From Bog-105 sp965277435 (lineage in GTDB: Bacteria; Acidobacteriota; Terriglobia; Bryobacterales; Bryobacteraceae), in assembly GCA_965277435.1 (NCBI GenBank), contig OZ255821.1, positions 5,146,001 through 5,210,000 of the forward strand: 64,000 bases of DNA, read 5' to 3'. The notes under the pieces are model-generated. The model was given only the letters and a program-made list of their open reading frames with translations. It searched no databases and had not been told where the DNA came from. Of the stretch, positions 10,062-18,235 are shown piece by piece (position 1 is the first letter of the stretch; every line of letters starts with the position of its first letter). A program made the translations under genes and the position numbers.

Positions 10062-11570
10062 CTACTTATCCCTGCGCACCACACGCATATTCCGCCCCTG
10101 CGATTCCAATCCATAGTCAAACTGCCCGGGCACGCATTGTGGAAACGGTTCGTCCCGGTAAAACTCCAAGCCATACAGCAAATCGCGGTTCAGCCAATTC
10201 GTGCAGACGGTGCCGTGGAGCTGGCTTACCTGTCCAAACAATCCGCGCGCCGAAACCAGGCGGTCGAGGACTGGATAGGAAACAATTTTCAGGAAGAATC
10301 CGCCGGCTACCATGCAGAGCACCAGTAGAATTCCGGTCCAGGTGCGCCGGGCCAGCAGCACCGCGGCCGCTGGACACGCCATGTAAAACAAAGTGGTCGG
10401 GCCCGGATTGAAGGTGTGAGGCATCGCCAAACGTCCCGCCTGCAGAGCTTGCGGCAAGGCGCGCGCAACGACTGGCAACAAGCCGATCAGAAGCGCGCAC
10501 GGCATCAGCCACCAGCGAAAGGAATGCACCAGGCGTTTCCAATCGACGGCTGTCCCGATCACTGCAAACACAGCCGGTAAGAGCGGTAACAGGTAGCCCG
10601 GCAATTTGTTCAACGAAAGACTGAAGGCTACCAGGCCGAATACGAAGATGCTGGTTAGGAAGCGCCGCCGTTCGTCCCAGTTTTCGTGATGAAAGGCGAG
10701 CAGCAGGAGCAGCGGAGTCCACGGAAAGATGACGGCTAGAGATACCGGCAGGTAATACCAGAAGGGCTGGGAATGCAAGAGCGACGCCGAGTACAGACGC
10801 TCTACGTGATGCTTCCAGAAAAACTCTTCAAGGAACGGGAGCCCGTGGTGGGCGTACATGGCCGCATACCAGGGGAGCGCCACCACAACCGCGGCGGCTA
10901 TAGCGAGCCACCACTTGCGCCAGGCGCGCCGCAGGAACCAGGCAAATGGGATGGCGAGCACCAGTGGGACCAACCCTTTCGCCAGCGTTGCAAGACCCAG
11001 GCACAGGCCGATTAGAACGAACTGCAGAGCCGAGGCCTCTCCGCCCGCGGAGCGCAAACTCGGCAAAGCGCAAAAAACCGCCAGCGAGAAAAATACCGCG
11101 AGGGGTAGGTCGGTTAAAGCAAAGCTGCTGTAAACGATCCAGCCGGCTGAGGTGGCCAGCAGGACGGACGAAATGGCGGCCGCTTCCACACCGAATTCCC
11201 GGCGGAGCAGTTCGAACATCGCAGCCAGGAACGCGAGGCTCAGGAGCGCTACCGGCAAGCGGCCCGTCTCCTCGGGTCCGAGCGAGAGGGCGTTGCCCAG
11301 GCTGGTCATCCAATAGAGCAGCGGCGGTTTCTCGAACCAGGGCGAACCCCATAGACGAGGTGTGACGAAGTCGCCGCTACGTAGCATGGCGCGCCCGATC
11401 GCGAGGTAGCGGGGCTCGTCCGGATCGAGCACGCCTACGCCGCTCAATCCATATAAGTAGAAGGCTGTGATGGCTAAAACAAGAGTAAAAGCAGGGACAT
11501 AGCGGCGGAGGTAAGACAATTTCCATTGTAGTGAGGGGTGCAGTATGTTTCTGGCTGTTGCCGAAGCCAC
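10062..11570 (-). CDS. GT39/ArnT-like membrane glycosyltransferase
   Basis: Polytopic membrane enzyme of the dolichyl-phosphate-mannose-protein mannosyltransferase (PMT) / ArnT family, 502 residues. It transfers a sugar from a polyprenyl-phosphate donor on the periplasmic face. The first external loop has the conserved DPDEPRYLAIG (residues 49-59) with the acidic catalytic residue, followed by a membrane-proximal RSGDFVTPRLWGSPWFEKPPLLYW loop and about ten further hydrophobic segments. The acceptor (lipid A, protein or glycan) cannot be told. It stands alone between the dehydrogenase module and a broken antitoxin gene. Confidence 0.88.
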   Translation of the reverse strand: MASATARNILHPSLQWKLSYLRRYVPAFTLVLAITAFYLYGLSGVGVLDPDEPRYLAIGRAMLRSGDFVTPRLWGSPWFEKPPLLYWMTSLGNALSLGPEETGRLPVALLSLAFLAAMFELLRREFGVEAAAISSVLLATSAGWIVYSSFALTDLPLAVFFSLAVFCALPSLRSAGGEASALQFVLIGLCLGLATLAKGLVPLVLAIPFAWFLRRAWRKWWLAIAAAVVVALPWYAAMYAHHGLPFLEEFFWKHHVERLYSASLLHSQPFWYYLPVSLAVIFPWTPLLLLLAFHHENWDERRRFLTSIFVFGLVAFSLSLNKLPGYLLPLLPAVFAVIGTAVDWKRLVHSFRWWLMPCALLIGLLPVVARALPQALQAGRLAMPHTFNPGPTTLFYMACPAAAVLLARRTWTGILLVLCMVAGGFFLKIVSYPVLDRLVSARGLFGQVSQLHGTVCTNWLNRDLLYGLEFYRDEPFPQCVPGQFDYGLESQGRNMRVVRRDK

Positions 11571-11635
11571 AGGCGAGTCTGTGTTGCTTTCGGCCGCAAT
11601 GAATTGGTAGATGTCGCGAGGTGGCTAAATGCGCT

Positions 11636-11918
11636 TTACTGACGCGCAGTGTCAGGGGAGGCGGACTCGCGTGATTTGGTCGCTGCATGCAAGTGGGCAA
11701 GTTGCTCCCGGACTTGCTCCAACGTGAAGGAGCGCCCGGCATCGGAATCGGCAATGCCTTGCTCGATCTCCGCCTTTTGCCAGCGGCGGAGTTCAAGATA
11801 GCTATCGATTGCGTCGTCTACGACCCAACTTCGATCGCGGGTCCAAAGAGGCGGCGATCCGGTCGAGCTCGTAGCGGGTGCTCTCACCGGTATGAAAACT
11901 AATGTTTGTAGTTCCCAT
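11636..11918 (-). pseudogene. ParD-like ribbon-helix-helix antitoxin with a one-base frameshift
   Basis: From an ATG at 11918 the frame reads GTTNISFHTGES then YELDRIAASLD, a CopG/ParD-type N-terminus. One extra C in GACCCGCG near 11849 shifts the frame, and the remainder (RDRSWVVDDAIDSYLELRRW and on to ASPDTARQ) continues in another frame to 11636. It is clearly a paralogue of the intact ParD at 61798: ISF-T, LD-IA, LDR-R-WV, AID-YLE and AGRS all align. No ParE-like toxin follows. As an isolated, frameshifted antitoxin it is most likely a relic. Confidence 0.8.
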
Positions 11919-12016
11919 AAGCACACTGTACTACGGCGAAGCATTGCCGGTCCTTGAGACGGCGAATCGCGAGAGCATGGGCCGCGCCGACCAACTGCGA
12001 TCATGGAACGGCAACG

Positions 12017-13227
12017 ATGATCGAGCAAATTGGAACCGCTACTGAGTTTCGAGCCGAACGAATCAGGGGAAGCGTAAGCGCCTACTTTTTGGATTCGGTG
12101 GACTTTCCCTCAACCAACCAGATAAGTCTGCTCGGCTGGCTGGTTGGATCGAAACGAGGCGCACTCTCTATCCGTTCCCGTGCAGATCAATCCACCGCTC
12201 TACTGGAAGAACGTCCAGATGTTTGTCGAGAATTGCATGCCGACCGCGAGTACGCCTGGGGTTTTGTTTGTACTTTAACGCACTCCAGTTCCTTGAGCGG
12301 CTATCCGCTGGAACTTGAACTGTGGGTCGACCAGATGCCGGCACTGCGCATCACTATCGAGCCGACCGCCAGCTCTCTGACTCCGCTGCTTACGCCGCCA
12401 CAGGAACTAATTGACGCAATAGGAAGCGGCGATTTTCACTCCGTTGGTCGGGAATTTTGCGATTATTTCATTTTGCTGGCGGGACTGAAGCCCCACCATC
12501 ATGTCCTCGATATTGGCTGCAGCGTGGGCCGAATGGCCCTGCAACTGACGCGCTATCTTAACTCCCAGGCAGGCTATGACGGCTTTGATATCAATCCCCT
12601 GGTTATAGCCTGGTGTCGCGAAAACATCACAGCGCACTTTCCGAATTTTCGTTTTGTGCATACCGCGCTATTCAACTCTCTCTACAACCGCGATTCGTTG
12701 AGAGAAGCAGGAAGCGCACCTTTTCCCTATGAAGATGAGGCTTTCGACTTCGTCTCCTAAGGAACTCGCGCGCACAACGGACTCGCGATCCGCGCCCACG
12801 TCCGCCGAAGTTCCTCTTTCGTATGGTGGCGCGGCATCGCGGCCTGTGCTTGCTTGCGACCAGCGTATTCACTCATCTACTCCCCTCCGACTTCGCACAT
12901 TACATACGCGAAACGGCGCGCGTTCTCAAGCCTGGAGGCATTAGTTTTCTTACGTTCTTTTTGCTAAAACAGGACACGTCAGATCTGCTCACAGCCGGAA
13001 AGAGCAATCTCACCTTTGATTTCGAGCTTTCTGACGTGGCCCGGATCCATGATGAGAAGATTCCCGAATACGCCGTCGGCTACAACGAAGAGCACGTACG
13101 CGACCTTCATGCGCAAAGTGGTTTGCAGATTATCGAGCCCGCGTTTCACGGTGGTTCGGTACACCGTCCTGACTATTTGACTTTTCAGGACGTCATCATC
13201 GCTCGAAAAACAGATTCGGAGAGATAA
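12017..13227 (+). pseudogene. SAM-dependent methyltransferase interrupted by about 100 bases
   Basis: Class I methyltransferase with a 130-residue N-terminal extension. The SAM-binding motif is VLDIGCSVGRMALQLTRYL, with the acidic motif II in GYDGFDINP. After PYEDEAFDFV the frame stops at 12758-12760. The expected continuation ATSVFTHLLPSDFAHYIRET, then ARVLKPGG, resumes near 12855 in a different frame. The intervening ~100 bases do not look coding. They contain AGGAACT and, about 45 bases on, its complement AGTTCCT. The start is the ATG at 12017; the upstream part of the open frame overlaps the antitoxin remnant on the other strand. Confidence 0.78.
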
Positions 13228-13274
13228 GCCATCCCCATGATGCTCGAGAAGACTGCGATCATGGGAACTACCCT

Positions 13275-14153
13275 ATGCGACTCCTCTGGGCCGGCGCTTT
13301 GCTGCTCGCAATTTCCCTGACCTCGATCGCCGCCCCGCCGTCTCCCACGGTCGACAAAGCCAAGCTCGAAAACTATATCCGCTATGCCGAAGGCTTTGTG
13401 CCTTCGGTCAAAATGCAGATCGGCGATCCCCAGCCTACTCCTCTGGCCGGCTACTTCCGGATCATCACACATCTCAGCATGGGTTCGACCAAGCAGGAAA
13501 AAACGTACTTCCTAACGGCCGATGGCCAGCATCTGCTGACCGGCCCGGTTTGGGATTTGCAGGCCAGTCCGTTCGCGGATACCCTGCAGCACCTGACCAC
13601 GAATGGACCTTCTTATGGCCCAGCCGACGCCAAAATCCAGATTGTGGTCTTCAGCGATTTCCAATGCCCTTACTGCCGCGAGTTCGCCCGTACCCTGCGC
13701 GAGAAAGTTCCTCAGAAATATCCGAAGGAGGTTGAGGTCGTGTTTAAGGATTTCCCGATCGACTCTCTTCATCCGTGGGCGCGGGCTGCAGCCGAAGCCG
13801 GTCATTGCGTGGGTGACGGGCAGGTCGGCGCGTTTTGGGCGTACCATGACTGGATCTTTGCCCATCAGGAAGAAATTAATGGGAACAATCTTCGGGAAAA
13901 AACACTTACTTTCGCGAGAGAGCAAAAATTGGACCCCGCTAAAATAGCCAGCTGTCTCGATACCCACGCCACTGCACCCGAAGTAGAGGCGAACTTGAAG
14001 GAAGGGCGTGCGCTCGATATCCAGCAAACTCCCACATTTTTCCTGAACGGCCGCTCGGTCCCGGGCGCTGTTCCGTGGGCCTCTCTCGACACGCTCCTGC
14101 AAATGGAGTTAAACCGGCCGGCTTCGATCCCTCCGGCCCAGCTTGGAAAATGA
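13275..14153 (+). CDS. DsbA-like thiol-disulfide oxidoreductase, exported
   Basis: Periplasmic thioredoxin-fold protein of 292 residues. It has a signal peptide (residues 1-20), an N-terminal domain of about 90 residues, then a DsbA/DsbG-type thioredoxin domain with active site CPYC at 131-134 in FSDFQCPYCREF. The cis-proline loop is QQTPTFFLNGR. It resembles the BdbD/DsbA group used for disulfide formation or peroxide-linked thiol chemistry. The start ATG is the first in the frame. The gene follows the methyltransferase remnant by 47 bases. Confidence 0.88.
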   Translation: MRLLWAGALLLAISLTSIAAPPSPTVDKAKLENYIRYAEGFVPSVKMQIGDPQPTPLAGYFRIITHLSMGSTKQEKTYFLTADGQHLLTGPVWDLQASPFADTLQHLTTNGPSYGPADAKIQIVVFSDFQCPYCREFARTLREKVPQKYPKEVEVVFKDFPIDSLHPWARAAAEAGHCVGDGQVGAFWAYHDWIFAHQEEINGNNLREKTLTFAREQKLDPAKIASCLDTHATAPEVEANLKEGRALDIQQTPTFFLNGRSVPGAVPWASLDTLLQMELNRPASIPPAQLGK

Positions 14154-14240
14154 AGTACCGGCAATTACTGATGGTCAAATGGCTAAGATTTTGCCAAACT
14201 CGGTCGATAACCTTAATGCGGCCCGGCAGCAACGTCCGGC

Positions 14241-14921
14241 GTGCATTTAGAAAACAGGTCATTCCCAGTGCTTGAGACAGCCAACACGAAACCCCAAAAC
14301 ACTCAGGGCGCGGCGTTTCCGCTGCCGCCTCTCATTCTCCATCCTTTTTCGAGCGCCAACGAGACGTCGTTGTTGATCGCCAGCTCGCGCGCCAGTCTCG
14401 CCCTGCAGGGATTCGCGCCGACCGGCCAAAGCTCACACGAGGAACTCGATAAACAGCTGCTCAGCGGGCGTTACGCCGAACTCCGGATGCTGTTCTACAT
14501 CGGCAAAGACATCACGCGCTGGGCCGAGCAGTGCGTGGAGACCGCCAAAGCCTCCGAGACTTATGCGAGCCGGCGCATCCGCCCGGAGACTTTTGTCGTT
14601 TTCCTGATCCATGACATTCCCCCGGCTGGCCAGATAAAACTCGAAGGCTGGGGCGTGCTCGACTTCCGCGCCCTGTTCCGCCGTTCCTTCGGTTTGCACA
14701 GCGTGTTTGCAGAACTGCCATTAGCCGAGTCTCTGTCCAAGGAATTCCTGCGCCGCTACCACCGTTATCTGGACCATTGCTACGAACAGCGGCTGCGCGA
14801 TTACATCTTTGACCGCCCCGACCCGGGCGAATTCAGTTTCGACCTATACGCTTCCGGGGAATACAGCTCGATGCTGGAAAAGAGCTGGACGGAGGACTCG
14901 AAGGCTTATTTAGGGAAGTAA
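14241..14921 (+). CDS. Conserved hypothetical protein, 226 residues
   Basis: I do not recognise a family. The frame opens with a GTG and has no signal peptide or membrane segment. The middle has a mixed hydrophobic/charged pattern (LEGWGVLDFRALFRRSFGLH) followed by an amphipathic stretch rich in Arg and Tyr (FLRRYHRYLDHCYEQRLRDY). Codon use resembles neighbouring genes, which supports it being real. The first 25 residues are low-complexity, so the true start could be further in. It is probably cytosolic and of unknown function. Confidence 0.6.
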   Translation: MHLENRSFPVLETANTKPQNTQGAAFPLPPLILHPFSSANETSLLIASSRASLALQGFAPTGQSSHEELDKQLLSGRYAELRMLFYIGKDITRWAEQCVETAKASETYASRRIRPETFVVFLIHDIPPAGQIKLEGWGVLDFRALFRRSFGLHSVFAELPLAESLSKEFLRRYHRYLDHCYEQRLRDYIFDRPDPGEFSFDLYASGEYSSMLEKSWTEDSKAYLGK

Positions 14922-15083
14922 GCGTCGCCGGTTGGTGTCGGTGAGAAGCGTTTTTTGGGAGAACGCGCTGTCACATGCGGCTTGCTACGCTGCGCGAGAT
15001 TGCCTACTTCTCATCTCAAAATCGCAACACCCATCACTCCGTTGAAAATCACAGTTGTGGAATCCAGAGGTGTTTTGGGTCTT

Positions 15084-15184
15084 CGCGGTTCACCCTGGGG
15101 CAGAGCAGCGCTCCGGTGACAGGCGAAAGCGCCTGTTTCACGAGAGGCACACTGGCATTGTGCGGTTAGGGGCGAGATTCAAAA
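15084..15184 (+). repeat. Interspersed repeat, copy A
   Basis: Lies in a gene-free stretch of 453 bases (14922-15374). About 100 bases match, in inverted orientation, copy B at 50964-51061 with roughly 88-90% identity by eye. The centre has ACAGGCG and CGCCTGT arms around a 4-base loop (GACAGGCGAAAGCGCCTGT). A flank of GGTGTTTTGGG at 15069-15079 occurs on the outer side of both copies in the same genomic orientation, although the cores are inverted. Apart from the repeat I see nothing functional in this spacer. Confidence 0.75.
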
Positions 15185-15374
15185 TTGCGAGTGTGACTTT
15201 CATCCGATTCTGCGGCCCATCGGCCATGGCTACTCCCTTGCGGTCGTCGCTCCCCAAAGCTGCTGTAAGCACTCAACGCTGTTTCTGAGCTGCGCGCGCC
15301 GATGTGGAATAGCTAAGTCCCGATGATCTAGTGCGACCATAAAGTAGTCCGGTCCGGTTCTTGCTCGGATTCCT

Positions 15375-16829
15375 GTGAAACTATCAAACTTCTGCATCAC
15401 CAGCTTCATCCTGGCGGTTCTTCTGACAGGGCCCTCTTTCGCGCAGAAAAATCCTCCGAGCGTGGGCCGCGAGGTCACCACGCTTTACACCGACAAGTGC
15501 GCCAGCTGTCATGGGGCCGATATGTCCGGCGGTTCGGCGCCGAGCCTGGTGAACGGTTCCTGGCATTATGGCGGCGACGACGCCAGCCTCACGCGCAGCA
15601 TTCGCGATGGCCATCCCGAAGCGGGCATGCCCGCGATGCGCCAGGACTTTAACGACGCCGAAATGCGCGCGCTGGTCATCTATATCCACGAAAAGAGCGC
15701 AGCTTTCGAGCTGGCGCATACCAAATACGCCGCGCCATCTCCGGGGGCGATCGTGCAGAGCGAGAAAGTGTCCTTCAAGCTTGAATCGGTGATCGAGCAT
15801 GGCTTGGACGAGCCATGGGCCATCGCGTTCCTGCCGGACGGTCGACTGTTGGTGACCGAAAGGCCGGGACGTCTGCGTATCATCGAGGGCGGCCATTTGT
15901 TGCCGGAGCCGATACATGGCATCCCCGCCGTCTTTGGAGGCGAGGGAGGACTGCTGGACGTGGCGCTCCATCCCAGCTATGCGCAGCCCGGTAATGGTTG
16001 GATCTATCTTTCCTATGGCGATAAAAGCCCAGACGGTCTAGGCATGGCAGCGGTGATTCGAGGCCGGCTGCGCGATGGCGCGTTCGTCGACCAGCAGAAA
16101 ATTTTCAAGGCAGATCCCGTGCTCTATTGTCCTGGAGGCCAACGCTTTGGCTCGCGTCTCTTGTTCGATAAGCTGGGACATCTATTCTTTTCGGTCGGCG
16201 ATCGCGCCCGTCCTGGCGATGAGCAAGAGCTCTCCCACCCGAACGGAAAGATACACCGCGTCATGGACGACGGCCGCATCCCACCGGATAATCCGTTCGT
16301 TCACCGGGCAGGCGCGATACCCAGCATCTGGAGCTATGGACATCGCAATGCCCAAGGCCTGGTCTTCAGTCCGGTTACGGGCGACTTGTGGGAAACCGAG
16401 CATGGCCCGCGCGGCGGCGATGAGCTGAACATTATCCACCCCGGCCACAATTACGGCTGGCCGGTGATTACTTATGGCATGAACTATGACGGAACGCCGA
16501 TCACCGACCATACCTCGCAGGCAGGCATGGATCAGCCGGTTACTTACTGGGTCCCGTCGCTGGCAACCAGCCCGATCGCCTTTTATACGGGCGATCGTTT
16601 CCCGGCATGGAAGAACAATCTCTTTCTCGGTTCGCTGGCAACTCAGGAGTTGCGGCGGATCGTCATTGACGGCCACTCTGTCACGCACCAGGAAATCATC
16701 TGGAAGGGGATCGGCCGCGTGCGCGACGTAGTAAACGCACCGGACGGCTACTTATATATCGTGCTGAACCAACCGGGACGTATTGAGCGTTTGACGCCTG
16801 CCGGCGAGGCGGCCAGTAGCACTCCTTAG
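15375..16829 (+). CDS. Aldose dehydrogenase, cytochrome c plus PQQ-type beta-propeller
   Basis: Secreted soluble-glucose-dehydrogenase-like enzyme of 484 residues. It has a signal peptide (1-24), a short cytochrome c domain with CASCH at 42-46, then a six-bladed propeller of the GDH-B/Asd family (EPWAIAFLPDGRLLVTERPG, FGGEGGLLDVALHP, EHGPRGGDELNIIHPGHNYGW split across 343-365). The fused heme domain would take electrons from PQQ to the respiratory chain. It starts at a GTG without a strong ribosome site. The next gene is 36 bases away on the same strand. Confidence 0.9.
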   Translation: MKLSNFCITSFILAVLLTGPSFAQKNPPSVGREVTTLYTDKCASCHGADMSGGSAPSLVNGSWHYGGDDASLTRSIRDGHPEAGMPAMRQDFNDAEMRALVIYIHEKSAAFELAHTKYAAPSPGAIVQSEKVSFKLESVIEHGLDEPWAIAFLPDGRLLVTERPGRLRIIEGGHLLPEPIHGIPAVFGGEGGLLDVALHPSYAQPGNGWIYLSYGDKSPDGLGMAAVIRGRLRDGAFVDQQKIFKADPVLYCPGGQRFGSRLLFDKLGHLFFSVGDRARPGDEQELSHPNGKIHRVMDDGRIPPDNPFVHRAGAIPSIWSYGHRNAQGLVFSPVTGDLWETEHGPRGGDELNIIHPGHNYGWPVITYGMNYDGTPITDHTSQAGMDQPVTYWVPSLATSPIAFYTGDRFPAWKNNLFLGSLATQELRRIVIDGHSVTHQEIIWKGIGRVRDVVNAPDGYLYIVLNQPGRIERLTPAGEAASSTP

Positions 16830-16865
16830 GGCGTTTCCGTTCCCGCATAACAGTATGCTAGAACC

Positions 16866-18164
16866 ATGAATCTCCCCAGATTCGTTCTCGCGCAGCAATC
16901 ATTTCCCAATCGCGCCATCGCCGATATTCCGCAGCACATCCACGACGAACTGTCGCAATCCGATTTCGTGCAACGCGTTCCTTCCGGCGCACGAATTGCG
17001 ATCGGCGTCGGCAGCCGCGGTATCTCGAATATTTCGACCATCACGAAAGCCGTGGTGAATTTCTGGAAATCGCAAGGTGCTGAACCCTTTCTCTTTCCGG
17101 CCATGGGTAGTCATGGAGCCGCTACCGCCGAAGGGCAGGCCGATGTACTCGCGCATTACGGGATTCATGAAGCCACCATGGGCGTCCCGCTAGTGAGCTC
17201 GCTGGATGTTGTCTCGCAAGGCACGACGCCCGAGGGCATTGAAACGTTCGTTGACCGCAATGCTGCCGAAGCTGACGGCATTTTTCTCGTTGGCCGTGTC
17301 AAATGGCACACTGACTTTTCGGGCGCCATCGAAAGCGGCCTGTTCAAAATGATGGCGATCGGTCTGGGTAAATTCGCGGGCGCGCAGCGTTATCACAATT
17401 ACGGGTATCGCTTCGGCCTCGAACGCATGATTCGCAGTGTCGGCGAAAAGATCTTTGCGACTACCAAAATTTTGGGCGGCCTGGCGATCCTGGAGGGCGC
17501 GCATCACGAAACGGCTGGGCTGGTCGCCGTATCGTCATCCGGCGGTTGCTCGGCCATGCTGGCGCGGGAAGAACACCTGCTCAGCCAGGTCAAGTCCTGG
17601 AAAGTGAACCTTCCCGCCGATGAGATCGACATTCTGATCGTCGATGAAATCGGCAAGAACATCAGCGGAGCGGGGATGGACACCAAAATCATCAACCGGA
17701 GCGTCAATGGCGCCTACAATCCTTATTCCGACACCCCTACCGTACATCGCATTTACGCCCGCGATCTCAGTTCCCTCAGTTATGGGAGCGCGATCGGCCT
17801 CGGTATGGCTGACGTCATCCACGGGCGCCTTCTAGAAAAAGTGCAGTGGCGGCCGACTTACATCAATTCACTGACCGCCTCCACGCCCGCCTGTATCCGC
17901 ACCCCCATACACTTCGCTACGGATCGCGAAGCGCTCGAAGCCATTTGGCCCACCGTCGGTAAACTCGATCCGAACGAAGTGACTTACTGCCGCATCCACA
18001 ACACCCTTGATCTGATCGACCTCGCTGTCAGTGAAAATCTCATCCCTCAACTCGCACCTCACGTAAAGGTAGTCTCCGAACCTTTTGCGCCTATGTTCGA
18101 CGCGGCCGGCAACATCGAGGAAACAAATCCCGTAGCAAACGAATCCGCCGTACCCGTCCACTAG
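16866..18164 (+). CDS. LarA-like (DUF2088) racemase/isomerase family protein
   Basis: 432 residues, no signal peptide. The N-terminal domain has AIGVGSRGISN and the loop PAMGSHGAATAEGQ, then GRVKWHTDFSGAIESGLFKM and IGLGKFAGA. These are the pattern of the lactate-racemase N-domain superfamily. Members of the LarA family use a nickel-pincer nucleotide to epimerise alpha-hydroxy acids. The substrate here is unknown, and no larB/larC/larE maturation genes are nearby. It may form an operon with the aldose dehydrogenase. The superfamily call is good; a catalytic role is inference. Confidence 0.72.
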   Translation: MNLPRFVLAQQSFPNRAIADIPQHIHDELSQSDFVQRVPSGARIAIGVGSRGISNISTITKAVVNFWKSQGAEPFLFPAMGSHGAATAEGQADVLAHYGIHEATMGVPLVSSLDVVSQGTTPEGIETFVDRNAAEADGIFLVGRVKWHTDFSGAIESGLFKMMAIGLGKFAGAQRYHNYGYRFGLERMIRSVGEKIFATTKILGGLAILEGAHHETAGLVAVSSSGGCSAMLAREEHLLSQVKSWKVNLPADEIDILIVDEIGKNISGAGMDTKIINRSVNGAYNPYSDTPTVHRIYARDLSSLSYGSAIGLGMADVIHGRLLEKVQWRPTYINSLTASTPACIRTPIHFATDREALEAIWPTVGKLDPNEVTYCRIHNTLDLIDLAVSENLIPQLAPHVKVVSEPFAPMFDAAGNIEETNPVANESAVPVH

Positions 18165-18193
18165 CCAGACTCCCCCGAGAAAACCGCCAGTAC

Positions 18194-18221
18194 TTGGCAC
18201 TGTCACGATTCTGTTTTATCT
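18194..18221 (+). promoter_or_regulatory. Possible sigma70-type promoter before the MerR/VIT/vWA pseudogene
   Basis: TTGGCA and TTATCT are separated by 16 bases, ending 14 bases before the GTG start of the MerR-like region. Both boxes are fair matches. Assigned by eye only. Confidence 0.35.
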
Positions 18222-18235
18222 TCGAATCGTTATCG

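Noticed and set aside
15084..15184. Short CRISPR-like array
   Set aside because: There is only one copy of the repeat here and no regular spacing; it is a dispersed repeat with a second copy at 50964.
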